Assembly (NCBI GenBank): GCA_002477945.1
Contig: DLLF01000025.1
Location: 1 to 50,038, forward strand
Reading direction: 5' to 3'
Length of the DNA stretch: 50,038 bases
Source of the DNA: Bacteroidales bacterium UBA7569
GTDB lineage: Bacteria; Bacteroidota; Bacteroidia; Bacteroidales; Paludibacteraceae
Both the position numbers and the translations under genes were made by a program. Positions 1 to 9,278 of this stretch are shown piece after piece. The notes beneath the pieces are model-generated. The model was not told where the DNA came from and did not search any database. It worked only from the letters and a program-made list of their open reading frames with translations. The stretch's first letter is position 1; the number at the start of each line of letters is the position of its first letter.

Positions 1-2732
1 GTTTGCGGGTCGGCGAGGACGATGCGTTCCACCTCCTCACGCGGGGTGTCTTTGGCAACCTCTATCGTGAAACGCACTTTGCCGTTGAACTGTACGGGGT
101 ATTTCTGCGTGTTCTCCACCAGGTACGCCTCGTTGCACTTCGGCCACTCGGCATCGCAGACGGTGGTCTCATGCCCGCAGCGGTGCCAAGCCTCCTCGGC
201 GATATGCGGTGCATACGGTGCCAGCAGTACGGCAAAGACCTCCAGCACCGCACGTTTGTTGCATTTGAGTGCCTGCAACTCGTTCTGCGCAATCATAAAA
301 GCGGGGATAGACGTGTTGAACGAGAAGTTCTCTATATCCCACGTAATTTTCTTTATCAGTTTGTGCAAAGAGCGCAGTTCGTCTGCCGTGGGTGCCTCGT
401 CGGAGAGCGTCTCGTACATATTCCACAGGCGTTTCAGGAAACGGTGTACACCGTCGATGCCGTTGGTATCCCACGGCTTGGACATCTCCAGCGGACCGAG
501 GAACATCTCATACAGACGGAGAGTGTCGGCACCGAACTTAGCCACTACATCATCGGGATTCACTACATTGAACATTGATTTCGACATCTTCTCTATCGCC
601 CAACCGCAGATATACTGTTTCTCGGTGGGTTCGCCCATATAAGGGTTGTCGGTGTCGGTGGTGCCGTCGCTATAGACGAACTCGGCATCTTTGAAGTCGG
701 GCATCCAGTCGCGGAAAGCATCCACGTCTAATACATCGTTGTGTACGATGTTGACATTCACATGGATAGGCTGCACCTTGCCCTTATATTCAGGGTTGTT
801 GATTAGGTTGTAACTGATATAGAGGTTGCCGGTTGCGCCCTCCCCGATATAGCGGTAAACGAAGTTTGACCGCCCTTGGATCATACCCTGGTTGATAAGT
901 TTCTTGAACGGCTCGTCCTCGCATATATACCCGAGGTCGAAGAGGAACTTGTTCCAGAAACGGCTGTATATAAGGTGTCCCGTAGCGTGCTCGCTGCCGC
1001 CGAGATAGAGATCCACCTGCCGCCAGTAGTTGTTGGCTTCGTGTCCTACGAGGGCTTGGTCGTTGTGGTTGTCCATATAGCGGAGGTAGTATGCCGACGA
1101 ACCGGCAAAACCGGGCATGGTGCATAGTTCGAGCGGGAAGACGGTCTTGTCGTCAATGAGCGACTTGTCCACCACCTTGCGGTTCGCCTCATCCCATGCC
1201 CAGCATTGTGCGTTGCCCAACGGCGGTTCGCCCGTGCTGGTCGGCTTGAAGTCGCTGACCTCCGGCAGGCACAGGGGCAGGGCATCCTCGGGGAGTGTGT
1301 AGGGCATGCCGTGCTTGTAGTAGATAGGGAACGGCTCGCCCCAGTAACGCTGGCGGCTGAAGACCGCATCACGCAGACGGTAGTTCACTTTCACGCGCCC
1401 GATGCCCGTGTTGGTGATGTACTCTTTCATTTTCGCAATCGCCTCTTTCACCTGCAAACCGTTCAGGAAACCCGAGTTGATCATCACGCCCTCTTTGGCG
1501 TCGAAACTCTGTTCGCTCACGTCCGCACCCTCAATCAGAGGCACGATGGGCAGGTTGAAATGCTTGGCAAAGGCGTAGTCGCGGCTGTCGTGTGCGGGTA
1601 CCGCCATAATGGCTCCCGTGCCGTAACCGGCAAGTACATAGTCGCTTATATAGATAGATATCTCCGCATTGGTGAGCGGGTTGATGGCGTAACTACCCGT
1701 GAACACGCCTGTTACACGGCGGTCGGCGATACGCTCGCGCTCCGTGCGGTGTTTCACCATATCGAGGTAAGCGTCCACTTCGGCTTGCTGCTCGGGCGTA
1801 ACCACACGGCTGACGTACTCGCTTTCGGGTGCCAGAACCATAAACGTAACGCCGAAGACGGTGTCGGCGCGGGTGGTGAAGATAGTGAACGGCTCGTCTT
1901 GCCCTTTGATGGCAAACTGCATCTCCGCCCCCTCGCTGCGTCCTATCCAGTTGCGCTGCGTCTCCTTCAGGCTGTCCGTCCAGTCGATACGGTCAAGCCC
2001 CTCCAGCAGGCGCGGTGCGTAGGCACTGACGCGCAGGTTCCATTGGCGCATCACACGCTGCTCCACAGGGTAACCGCCGCGCACGCTCAGGCCTTCGCTG
2101 ACCTCGTCGTTGGCCAGCACGCACCCCAAGGCGGGGCACCAGTTCACTTTGGTGTCGGCGAGGTAGGCGATACGGTATTGCATCAGCCGTTCCTGCTGTT
2201 CCTGCTCGCTGAGGCTGCTCCATGTGGGGTCTTCCGCCTCCCATTTGGCGACTAACTTGCTGATAGGCTGTGCTTTCTGCAAGGCGGTGTCGTAGTACGA
2301 GTGGAACATCTGAACGAATGCCCATTGCGTCCAGCGGTAGAACGACGGGTCGCAGGTCTTGATTTCGCGATCCCAGTCGTAGCAGAAACCGATCTTGCGC
2401 AACTGCTCCACATAGTGGGCGATGTTCGCCATAGTGGTCTTCTCGGGGTGCTGCCCGGTCTGAATGGCATATTGCTCGGCAGGCAGTCCGTACGAGTCGA
2501 AGCCCATCGGGTGCAGCACGTTGAAGCCTTGCAGACGTTTGTAGCGGCTGTAGATGTCGCTGGCGATATAGCCCAGCGGGTGCCCCACATGCAGCCCCGC
2601 CCCGCTCGGGTAGGGGAACATATCCAGCACGTAGTAGTGCGGTTTGGTGCTATGGTTGCTTACTCGGTACGTGCCGGCTTTTTCCCATTCAGCCTGCCAC
2701 TTCTTTTCAATCTCCGTAAAATTGTATTCCAT
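1..2732 (-). CDS. leuS: Leucyl-tRNA synthetase (3' end cut by window edge)
   Basis: Class I aminoacyl-tRNA synthetase that charges tRNA-Leu in the cytoplasm. The frame is open from the ATG at 2732 to the left edge, 910 codons without a stop, so only the last few tens of residues are likely missing given a usual family length of about 920-950. The ATP-binding HIGH motif is HVGH at residues 48-51 and the KMSKS loop is exact near residue 715. Between them lies the CP1 editing domain, with TTRADTVFG and AVPAHDSRD. The start MEYNFTEIEKKW is typical of the family. No Shine-Dalgarno site or clear promoter is visible upstream. Several long open frames overlap it on both strands and are shadows. Confidence 0.97.
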   Translation of the reverse strand, partial: MEYNFTEIEKKWQAEWEKAGTYRVSNHSTKPHYYVLDMFPYPSGAGLHVGHPLGYIASDIYSRYKRLQGFNVLHPMGFDSYGLPAEQYAIQTGQHPEKTTMANIAHYVEQLRKIGFCYDWDREIKTCDPSFYRWTQWAFVQMFHSYYDTALQKAQPISKLVAKWEAEDPTWSSLSEQEQQERLMQYRIAYLADTKVNWCPALGCVLANDEVSEGLSVRGGYPVEQRVMRQWNLRVSAYAPRLLEGLDRIDWTDSLKETQRNWIGRSEGAEMQFAIKGQDEPFTIFTTRADTVFGVTFMVLAPESEYVSRVVTPEQQAEVDAYLDMVKHRTERERIADRRVTGVFTGSYAINPLTNAEISIYISDYVLAGYGTGAIMAVPAHDSRDYAFAKHFNLPIVPLIEGADVSEQSFDAKEGVMINSGFLNGLQVKEAIAKMKEYITNTGIGRVKVNYRLRDAVFSRQRYWGEPFPIYYKHGMPYTLPEDALPLCLPEVSDFKPTSTGEPPLGNAQCWAWDEANRKVVDKSLIDDKTVFPLELCTMPGFAGSSAYYLRYMDNHNDQALVGHEANNYWRQVDLYLGGSEHATGHLIYSRFWNKFLFDLGYICEDEPFKKLINQGMIQGRSNFVYRYIGEGATGNLYISYNLINNPEYKGKVQPIHVNVNIVHNDVLDVDAFRDWMPDFKDAEFVYSDGTTDTDNPYMGEPTEKQYICGWAIEKMSKSMFNVVNPDDVVAKFGADTLRLYEMFLGPLEMSKPWDTNGIDGVHRFLKRLWNMYETLSDEAPTADELRSLHKLIKKITWDIENFSFNTSIPAFMIAQNELQALKCNKRAVLEVFAVLLAPYAPHIAEEAWHRCGHETTVCDAEWPKCNEAYLVENTQKYPVQFNGKVRFTIEVAKDTPREEVERIVLADPQ

Positions 2733-2788
2733 ATATTCCGTGTAAATTATTATTCCGTTAGGTCTCCATTTAAGAGAAACTTTTTGTC

Positions 2789-2820
2789 TCCATTAAAGCC
2801 CATTAAAGGACCATTAAAAC
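2789..2820. repeat. Inverted triple repeat, left copy (CCATTAAAG core)
   Basis: Three tandem 10-12 base units, each containing CCATTAAA, lie six bases beyond the stop of the GxxExxY gene. The 32 bases match the reverse complement of 3319-3350 at 29 positions. The two copies therefore form terminal inverted repeats around that gene. A related half unit (CCATTTAAG) lies at about 2766-2774. Confidence 0.85.
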
Positions 2821-2825
2821 ATTAT

Positions 2826-3266
2826 TCAATCATTCTCTTCGTTGTATAGATGTACCGGTTTCATGTCTTTGTCCACAAGATAACATTCGTTGTATTCTGT
2901 GTCATACATCCAACGTTCTCCGATTATCGGACTGGTACCGAAATTTATCAATAGACCTATTGGTTTGTGTGTCAGTCGCAGATAATTGCATAGTTGTATG
3001 CGGTGCTCGGCTCCCAACTTGGATACTGATTTGAGTTCCACTATGACCTTATCATCAACCAACATATCCAGTCGAAAGGTCTTTCTCAGTTTCAAGCCCT
3101 TATAAAATACAGGCACATCCCTCTCCAATGTGTAGTCAATTCCTTTCTCTTGCAGTTCCACAGCCATCGCTTCTTGGTAAATGGACTCTAACAATCCATA
3201 TCCCAAATTCCGATACACCTCCATTGCTGCTCCTATAACCTTATAAACCAACTCCTTGTCTGTCAT
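2826..3266 (-). CDS. GxxExxY protein (PD-(D/E)XK-like)
   Basis: A 146-residue protein of the GxxExxY family, whose function is not established. The name-giving motif is G24-x-x-E27-x-x-Y30. A PD-(D/E)XK nuclease-like core follows: D67 in FRLDMLV and E77-x-K79 in IVELKSV, then Q91 and Y95 in a helix. Nuclease activity is inference from this fold. The ATG at 3266 is preferred over a GTG at 3314, because the intervening peptide (MHTNDKLINNHCKTWY) is not family-like. The gene stands alone between leuS and the dehydrogenase gene and is bracketed by matching inverted repeats at 2789-2820 and 3319-3350, which suggests it moved as a unit. Confidence 0.88.
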   Translation of the reverse strand: MTDKELVYKVIGAAMEVYRNLGYGLLESIYQEAMAVELQEKGIDYTLERDVPVFYKGLKLRKTFRLDMLVDDKVIVELKSVSKLGAEHRIQLCNYLRLTHKPIGLLINFGTSPIIGERWMYDTEYNECYLVDKDMKPVHLYNEEND

Positions 3267-3318
3267 ATACCAAGTTTTGCAGTGATTGTTTATTAGTTTG
3301 TCGTTTGTATGCACAGCC

Positions 3319-3350
3319 TTTTTAATGGTTCTTTAATGGTCTTTAATGGA
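3319..3350. repeat. Inverted triple repeat, right copy (TTTAATGG core)
   Basis: Mirror copy of 2789-2820, with 29 of 32 bases complementary. It has three units with a TTTAATGG core spaced 10-11 bases apart. It lies between the GxxExxY gene start and the end of the dehydrogenase gene (3368). Confidence 0.85.
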
Positions 3351-3367
3351 GCAAAGTGATACCATAC

Positions 3368-4072
3368 CTACATTCGTTTGTATATGGAGCGGGGGAGGTG
3401 CTTCATTATCCAATGGAGGATAGACCAGCGTTTTGTTACGATGGCAACTGCTTTTTTCTTCGCAATAGCCGTCATTATTTGCACCGCAACTTTCTCCACC
3501 GGCATCACCCAAAACAAGCTTTCCCCTTTTGCCATACGTGTATTGACCAATCCCGGACGGATATCCGTAACCACTATCGGCAGTTTGCTTTTGAAGGCTT
3601 TCTTGCACAACGCCTCCGTATAGTTTATTTGGAACGCCTTGGAGGCAGAATAAGCGGGTGCCATTGGTTCACCCCGAAGACCACCACAAGAACTGATGAC
3701 AGTCAAGTGACCGTACTGCTGTTCTTCGAACTGCTTATAGATGAAGTCAGCAAAGAACGTCCAGCCAATCACGTTGATGTCCAATGTCGGTCGCTCTATG
3801 GCAAAATCCAAGTCAGGGTTCAAATCTCCTACTCCCGAACAAAGGATAGCCAAGTCTATGGGAGACGCAAAGACTTGCGTAAGGAGAGCCTGCGAACCCT
3901 CAAGGTCAGCCACATCACATGGAGCGACTTGGATATTGGAGTTTGTATGCGCCAATTCCTGCAATAGGGGCATACGACGGGCTACTGCTATTACTTCGTT
4001 GCCTAATGAGGCATACCGAAGGGATAGTTCTTTTCCGATACCCGAACTTGCTCCTATGATTAGTACTCTCAT
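3368..4072 (-). CDS. Short-chain dehydrogenase/reductase
   Basis: A 234-residue cytoplasmic NAD(P)-dependent oxidoreductase of the classical SDR family; the substrate cannot be told from sequence. The Rossmann nucleotide-binding motif GASSGIG is at residues 7-13, the structural Asn at 100, a catalytic Ser near 127-128 (VISSCGG), and the catalytic pair Y141-x-x-x-K145 in YSASK. The PG motif (RPGLVNT) follows, as in the family. The arginine-rich loop after the second strand (AVARR) suggests a preference for NADP, which is inference. The ATG at 4072 gives a normal N-terminus. Downstream are the GxxExxY element and leuS; no shared role with them is evident. Confidence 0.93.
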   Translation of the reverse strand: MRVLIIGASSGIGKELSLRYASLGNEVIAVARRMPLLQELAHTNSNIQVAPCDVADLEGSQALLTQVFASPIDLAILCSGVGDLNPDLDFAIERPTLDINVIGWTFFADFIYKQFEEQQYGHLTVISSCGGLRGEPMAPAYSASKAFQINYTEALCKKAFKSKLPIVVTDIRPGLVNTRMAKGESLFWVMPVEKVAVQIMTAIAKKKAVAIVTKRWSILHWIMKHLPRSIYKRM

Positions 4073-4137
4073 ATCTTAGTTTATTCTATCTTATAGTTTA
4101 ATTTTGTTTATTATAAATGGGCTTGCACAGGGTTGCC

Positions 4138-4170
4138 TATCCCTTGCTCATCCCTTGCGTATCCCTTGCT
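4138..4170. repeat. Tandem 11-base repeat, three units (TATCCCTTGCT type)
   Basis: Three consecutive 11-mers: TATCCCTTGCT, CATCCCTTGCG, TATCCCTTGCT. They lie in the 185-base gap between the dehydrogenase start (4072) and the restriction enzyme stop (4258). They have the same unit length and copy number as the TGAGGGGTCG arrays elsewhere in the window, but a different core. Confidence 0.85.
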
Positions 4171-4257
4171 GTTTGACACGACTTTTTAACGGACTTTCAC
4201 GGAGTTTATCGAACGTATCTTTCGACAAATCTTTCTCTTGAATTTTGTAAATTGTGT

Positions 4258-5349
4258 CTAAAAATTATATTCGTCTATCAGTTTATTCCAACGCGTTTTG
4301 TGTACGGTTTGCAATTCTGCATCTTGCTCTACAATTTGACTATATGTAGAAACAAAACTTTCTAGGTTGGAAATAAGACGTAGGTAGTATTTTATGGTAG
4401 GCAGTAAGCCATTGATTATAACTTGGCAGCCATGTGTTTTGCTGATATTATGTACAATATCATTTATTTCAAGATTATCTTCCTCTTTGATACCATCAAC
4501 AGATAAGATATAATACCTTTGTGGATTCCATTTATAAACTTTCTCTTCGACAACTCGCACAATTTGGCAATCAATTTTCTTATCTAACTTAATTTCTATA
4601 GCCTCAAAAAGATTACCACCTCTTTTATATATTTCAATATCACCAGAAGCCTTATTAGTTCTATCACATGCCGTTAGGCTTGACAATGGTGCCAACTCAC
4701 AGTCTTCATATCGTTTCATTTCTTGAATCAAAGAACTATATATCGCATAAAAAGCCAATACTGGCAATTTCGCCCCATTATGTGTGCCGTAATGAGTAAG
4801 AAAATGTTTTTCTAAGGCTTCCATTATCTTTTCTATAGTTAAAGATTCTGGATGTTGAAGAGGTATAATAGTTATTTTGTTACTCGCAGCAACTTGAATT
4901 ACTTTGTTGAGCAAAATTCGTAGCATATTTAGTGCTGCCATAGGATTGTTCTCTACATAATCCAAAGAATTCAAGAATGGGATCTTGACTTTCTTTGGAA
5001 TTTTTCCATTATAATTAGAGTCGTAAGGATAGGGCTGCTCTAAACTTCTCGTTAGCCAACCACTTTCAGCCATCGCAGGAAGTTTCATCTTCTTCAAAAC
5101 TGGTGTAACGTTTGCAGTATCAAATGAACGTCCCGAAAAACCACCTTCTATTTGAGCCTGATGTTTCCTGACATCTTGCGTGGGATGAAGATATTTGTAA
5201 TATAGCAGGGTTGTAAGTACAGTATATACAGCCTTTTGTGTTTCACAAAACTGACCGATTATACACAAATTATCTTTTACTGTATTTGGAACGTTCTTTA
5301 TATCAGTAACAGATTTCGAGTTGTTGATTATTTGTTCTAACGTTTTCAT
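4258..5349 (-). CDS. Type II restriction endonuclease (family not resolved)
   Basis: A 363-residue protein encoded directly after a cytosine methyltransferase, so almost certainly its cognate restriction endonuclease. A PD-(D/E)XK catalytic core is visible in the second half: GDIEIY, then EAIEIKLDKK, giving D, E and K in the expected order. The N-terminal half has a distinctive block, GGFSGRSFDT followed by AESGWLTRSLEQPYPYD, which resembles restriction enzymes of the SacI/HaeII sort from memory; I cannot assign the family or cut site. The ATG at 5349 is chosen over an upstream TTG at 5397. The start lies 47 bases inside the methyltransferase gene, so the two are translationally linked. The gene is more AT-rich than its neighbours. 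Confidence 0.8.
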   Translation of the reverse strand: MKTLEQIINNSKSVTDIKNVPNTVKDNLCIIGQFCETQKAVYTVLTTLLYYKYLHPTQDVRKHQAQIEGGFSGRSFDTANVTPVLKKMKLPAMAESGWLTRSLEQPYPYDSNYNGKIPKKVKIPFLNSLDYVENNPMAALNMLRILLNKVIQVAASNKITIIPLQHPESLTIEKIMEALEKHFLTHYGTHNGAKLPVLAFYAIYSSLIQEMKRYEDCELAPLSSLTACDRTNKASGDIEIYKRGGNLFEAIEIKLDKKIDCQIVRVVEEKVYKWNPQRYYILSVDGIKEEDNLEINDIVHNISKTHGCQVIINGLLPTIKYYLRLISNLESFVSTYSQIVEQDAELQTVHKTRWNKLIDEYNF

Positions 5350-6352
5350 ATGGTGTAGTATTAGTATTAAAACATTGTCTACAAATAGACTTTGCAAGTT
5401 CTGTTATCATAGGGACAACCACAGAGTTTCCACATTGTCTATAAGCATTTCCTTTATTCTTATCAATCTTAAAATTCTCAGGATAGCCCATAAGACGATA
5501 ACATTCCTTAATAGTTAGTTTTCTAACAACATCTTTTTCGGGAATATAAATCCAAAACCTACCGCTTGTTTCTTGAGAAGGTAAAGTCGGATGTATTCCA
5601 TTAATGGAATATATCCTATTAGGCTGTCTATGACAACGAGATAAATACTCGGTATTGGGTTTTACTCCTTTTGTCCATATGCCTTTATTACGATAGCCTA
5701 CAAAAATAAGTCCCGTTGGTTGTTGATGAACATATTTCGCATCCAATAATGTGTACGTATCTTTTTCCAAATACTCAAAATCTCCTGTTTTATCCAAAAA
5801 ATCTCGTAGTACTCGCCTTTGGGTTTGCTGCAAATCATCAAAATTGAAAGTAACCCCAAGAGTTCCGACTATGATAATTCGTTCTCGACATTGAGCCACT
5901 CCGAATTTTGTAGAATCTAGAACTTTGTATGAGACATTGTAACCTAATTCCTGTAATGTAGAAATTATTACACGAAATGTACGTTTTTTGTCGTGATTGA
6001 TGAGATGTTTGACATTTTCTAAAACAACAACTTTAGGATGCTTTTCTTTAATGATACGACATACATCAAAGAAAAGCGTTCCACGGGTATCATTGAATCC
6101 CATTTTCTTCCCACAGATACTAAAAGGTTGGCAAGGAAAGCCTGCACATAAAATATCAAAGTCGGGAATACTTTTCTCATCAATCTGAGTAATATCTCCA
6201 GCGGGTATATCTCCATAATTTTGTTGATATACTTTTTGGCAGGCTTCATTGAACTCAGAACTAAAAACGCATTTACATCCCGCATTTTCAAAACCGAGTC
6301 TAAATCCCCCTATTCCTGCGAATAAGTCAATAAATCGAATTTTTTGTTCCAT
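5303..6352 (-). CDS. DNA (cytosine-5) methyltransferase of a restriction-modification system
   Basis: A 349-residue C5-cytosine methyltransferase that would protect host DNA from the neighbouring endonuclease. The family motifs are in order: I, the SAM-binding FAGIGGFRLG at 11-20; IV, with catalytic C74 in GFPCQPFS; VI, ENV at 112-114; VIII, QCRER at 154-158; a target-recognition region at about 170-290; and X, GNSVVVP, near residue 315. No key residue is missing. The target sequence cannot be read from the protein. The start is 32 bases after transketolase, and no separate promoter box was found there, so read-through from tkt is possible. No controller protein or Vsr gene is present. Confidence 0.95.
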   Translation of the reverse strand: MEQKIRFIDLFAGIGGFRLGFENAGCKCVFSSEFNEACQKVYQQNYGDIPAGDITQIDEKSIPDFDILCAGFPCQPFSICGKKMGFNDTRGTLFFDVCRIIKEKHPKVVVLENVKHLINHDKKRTFRVIISTLQELGYNVSYKVLDSTKFGVAQCRERIIIVGTLGVTFNFDDLQQTQRRVLRDFLDKTGDFEYLEKDTYTLLDAKYVHQQPTGLIFVGYRNKGIWTKGVKPNTEYLSRCHRQPNRIYSINGIHPTLPSQETSGRFWIYIPEKDVVRKLTIKECYRLMGYPENFKIDKNKGNAYRQCGNSVVVPMITELAKSICRQCFNTNTTPYENVRTNNQQLEICY

Positions 6353-6384
6353 TAATAGTTTATCAACTCCTTTCCCACAATTAA

Positions 6385-8394
6385 TTACACCAACTTCTTC
6401 ACCTGCTCATACACGTTTTGGGCGGTGAAGCCGAGTTTCTCGTCGAGGACTTTGTACGGCGCCGAAAATCCGAAACTGTTCAGTCCCCATATAGTGCCGT
6501 TCTCGCCGACCAGTCCTTCCAGCGTGCAGGGCAGACCTGCCGTCATACCGAAGCGCACCACACCTTTGGGCAGCACCTCGTCCTGGTACTCCTGCGGCTG
6601 CTGGCGGAACAAGCCCTCACTCGGCACGCTCACCACCTGCAGGCGGATACCCTCCGCACGCAGCAGTTCGGCACCTGCCATCAGCGTCGATACCTCCGAG
6701 CCGCTTGCCAGCATCACCACTTGCGGGTTCTCGTCCTTGCTGACGATATATGCTCCTTTGCGGAAACCGTCCAGACACGTGTTCGGCACGGGCGCGATGT
6801 CCTGCCGCGAGAGTATCAGTGCCGTCGGGGTGGCGGTGTTCTCCATCGCCAGACGCCATGCCATCGTGGTCTCTTCGGCGTCCGCAGGGCGCAGCACGAG
6901 CATCGACGGCTGTCCGTGGTGGTTATGCAGTTTCTCCATCAGGCGTATCTGCGCCTCCTGCTCCACGGGTTCGTGCGTCGGACCGTCCTCGCCCACGCGG
7001 AAAGCGTCGTGGCTCCAGATAAATTTCACCGGTATCTCCATCAGCGCCGCCATACGCACGGCGGGTTTCATATAGTCGCTGAATACAAAGAACGTGCCGC
7101 ACGCGGGGATGATACCGCCGTGGAGTGCCATACCTATGCATACGCACGCCATCGTCATCTCGCTCACGCCGGCTTGCAGGAACTGCCCCGTGAAGTCGCC
7201 TCGGCGGATAGCGTGGGTCTTCTTCAGGAAACCATCAGTCTTGTCCGAGTTGCTCAGGTCGGCGGACGATACAATCATATTGCCCACATGCTCTGCCAAG
7301 TAGCCGAGTACGGTAGCCGAAGCGTTGCGGGTGGCGGCACCCTGTTTCTGTACAATCTCGCTCCAATCGATACAGAGCGTCTCGCCGCTCATGAATGTCT
7401 CGTACTCGTTGGCAGCCAGCGGGTTAGCCTGTTTCCATTCGTAGTATTTCTCGTAGCGTTGGTTGGCTGTCTCGCGCAGTTGCGCAGCACGCCGGTCGTA
7501 TAGTTCTTGCACCTCGGGGAAGATCGCAAACGGGTTCTCGGGGTCGCCGCCCAGGTGCTTGACGGTCGCTTCAAACGATGCGCCCGACTTGCTCAACGGC
7601 TGCCCGTGGGTCGAACATTTGCCTTCGAAACTCTGCCCGTCGGCGGTAACGCAACCCTTGCCCATCGTGGTGTGCCCGATAATCAGACTCGGGCGTTTCT
7701 TCTCCTCTTTCGCACGCACTAATGCCTCGCGTATCGCGTCGGGGTCATTGCCCGGTATCTCCTGTACAAACCAGCCCCACGCCTCGTATTTGGCTGCCAC
7801 GTCCTCGTTGGTTACGTCGCGGCAGTCGGTCGAGAGTTGCACCTCATTCGAGTCGTAGAACATTATCAGGTTGTCCAATCCGAGGAACCCCGCCATACGT
7901 CCTGCGCCCTGCGAAATCTCTTCCTGCACGCCGCCATCCGAGATAAACGCATAAATGGTCGGGTTGTGGATAGCCCCGTAGCGGGCGTTGAACCACTTCG
8001 CCGCAATCGCTGCACCTACGGCAAACGTATGCCCCTGTCCGAGGGGACCCGATGTGTTCTCAATACCGTGTTCGATGTCGCGCTCGGGGTGTCCGGGTAC
8101 GACGCTGCCCCACTGGCGGAGCGTCTGCAGGTCTGCCAATGTGTACTTGCCCGCTAAGCAGAGTTGGCTGTAGAGCATCGGTGCCATATGTCCGGGGTCG
8201 AGGAAGAAACGGTCTCTTGCCTCCCATGCGGGGTTCTCGGGGTCGTATTCGAGAAACTCAGAATAGAGCACGTTGATAAAATCCGCGCCACCCATAGCCC
8301 CGCCGGGGTGTCCGCTTTTTGCTTTTTCTACAGCCGCCGCAGCCAGGATACGAATGTTATCCGCTGCCCGATTCATAAGTTTGGTAGTATTCAT
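6385..8394 (-). CDS. tkt: Transketolase
   Basis: A 669-residue thiamine-diphosphate enzyme of the non-oxidative pentose phosphate pathway that moves two-carbon ketol units between sugar phosphates. The N-terminal half has GPLGQG and the cofactor-binding region FISDGGVQEE near residue 150. The middle domain carries the substrate-binding segment SHDAFRVGEDGPTHEP, and the C-terminal domain ends normally. Length and domain order are as expected. The ATG at 8394 gives MNTTKLMNRAADNIRILA. The restriction-modification pair follows 32 bases downstream on the same strand and shows no metabolic link. Confidence 0.97.
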   Translation of the reverse strand: MNTTKLMNRAADNIRILAAAAVEKAKSGHPGGAMGGADFINVLYSEFLEYDPENPAWEARDRFFLDPGHMAPMLYSQLCLAGKYTLADLQTLRQWGSVVPGHPERDIEHGIENTSGPLGQGHTFAVGAAIAAKWFNARYGAIHNPTIYAFISDGGVQEEISQGAGRMAGFLGLDNLIMFYDSNEVQLSTDCRDVTNEDVAAKYEAWGWFVQEIPGNDPDAIREALVRAKEEKKRPSLIIGHTTMGKGCVTADGQSFEGKCSTHGQPLSKSGASFEATVKHLGGDPENPFAIFPEVQELYDRRAAQLRETANQRYEKYYEWKQANPLAANEYETFMSGETLCIDWSEIVQKQGAATRNASATVLGYLAEHVGNMIVSSADLSNSDKTDGFLKKTHAIRRGDFTGQFLQAGVSEMTMACVCIGMALHGGIIPACGTFFVFSDYMKPAVRMAALMEIPVKFIWSHDAFRVGEDGPTHEPVEQEAQIRLMEKLHNHHGQPSMLVLRPADAEETTMAWRLAMENTATPTALILSRQDIAPVPNTCLDGFRKGAYIVSKDENPQVVMLASGSEVSTLMAGAELLRAEGIRLQVVSVPSEGLFRQQPQEYQDEVLPKGVVRFGMTAGLPCTLEGLVGENGTIWGLNSFGFSAPYKVLDEKLGFTAQNVYEQVKKLV

Positions 8395-8639
8395 GATGAT
8401 ATTTTATGTAAGTTAACTGCGTGTGAAGCACTGTGTGTAAGCCATTTCATGTAGACCATTTTTCATGTAGACCACGGCGTGTATGGCATGATATATGGGT
8501 CACGTTGTGTGCATTACTTTGTGTTTATTATTTGTTTTCTGTTTATTTCCAGTTTCTTTTCAGTTTGTTTGTGCCTGCTTATTTTCATCGGCAGGATCCC
8601 GATCTATTGTTATTTATCGAACGGGGCATTATCTGCCAG
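8395..8639. other. Intergenic region upstream of tkt
   Basis: This stretch has no gene. It holds an imperfect tandem duplication of about 16 bases (CCATTTCATGTAGAC and CCATTTTTCATGTAGAC at 8442-8473) and a T-rich run. I found no good TTTG/TAnnTTTG promoter facing tkt. Confidence 0.5.
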
Positions 8640-9278
8640 TCAGAAAATCCAACCTAGGTAATAGTTGATACCAAAGTTCGTATCTTGCCGATAGCCATAG
8701 CCAGGGATGTAGTATGCCGCCAGTTTGTCTTCGTTTCTCGTCATCAAAATCTTGAGGCGGACATACCACCCCATGTGGAAACTTTTATACACTTTGACTT
8801 GTACGCCTGCCACTACTTCTCCCCAAACATCGCAACGCAATCGGGCAGGATAATCAATTCGTTGTTCTCCCTGCCAATAGGAGTGAGGCAGATATAGCCG
8901 ATCGGTTGTATGCTGCTGCACTGCCGTTCCGACTCGTAATCCGACAAACAATTTATTATCATTATTTCCTTTCCGCAATGCACTTATGTCAAGTCCGATT
9001 CTGCCAAAACCACCCAAACCGAAGAAATGCCCTCTTCCTGTTGTTGCCTCAGCCTGTGCGTATCCAAATTCCAAAGCAGGATAGAACTTATGGCAAAGAT
9101 CCGCACTCATCATCACCTCATAACTCTGCACACAGCCTTTGCTCATTGCGGCTTCCAACACGGGAGTCGCCAAATCCACCTTAAGATTGAAACCATTCCA
9201 TACGGCAGAATCTTGCTGCTCGCAACAAGCGAACAAAGACACGCATAACAACAGCCCTATCAGAGACAGCCTTTTCAT
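8640..9278 (-). CDS. DUF6048-like outer membrane lipoprotein
   Basis: A 212-residue exported protein of unknown function. It begins with a lipoprotein-type signal (LIGLLLCVSLFACCEQQ). The rest alternates polar and aromatic residues and ends YYLGWIF, with a terminal Phe, which suggests a small outer-membrane beta barrel. It resembles the DUF6048 family of Bacteroidales, assigned from memory of sequence and context. The start codon shares one base with the stop of the preceding gene (TAATG), so translation is coupled. Third gene of an operon that starts at 10293. Confidence 0.8.
   Translation of the reverse strand: MKRLSLIGLLLCVSLFACCEQQDSAVWNGFNLKVDLATPVLEAAMSKGCVQSYEVMMSADLCHKFYPALEFGYAQAEATTGRGHFFGLGGFGRIGLDISALRKGNNDNKLFVGLRVGTAVQQHTTDRLYLPHSYWQGEQRIDYPARLRCDVWGEVVAGVQVKVYKSFHMGWYVRLKILMTRNEDKLAAYYIPGYGYRQDTNFGINYYLGWIF

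Noticed and set aside
1206..2255. 349-codon plus-strand open frame in leuS
   Set aside because: Lies entirely within the leuS coding frame on the other strand; His/Val/Arg-rich shadow.
6418..7503. 361-codon plus-strand open frame opposite tkt
   Set aside because: Antisense shadow of transketolase; no recognisable domain.
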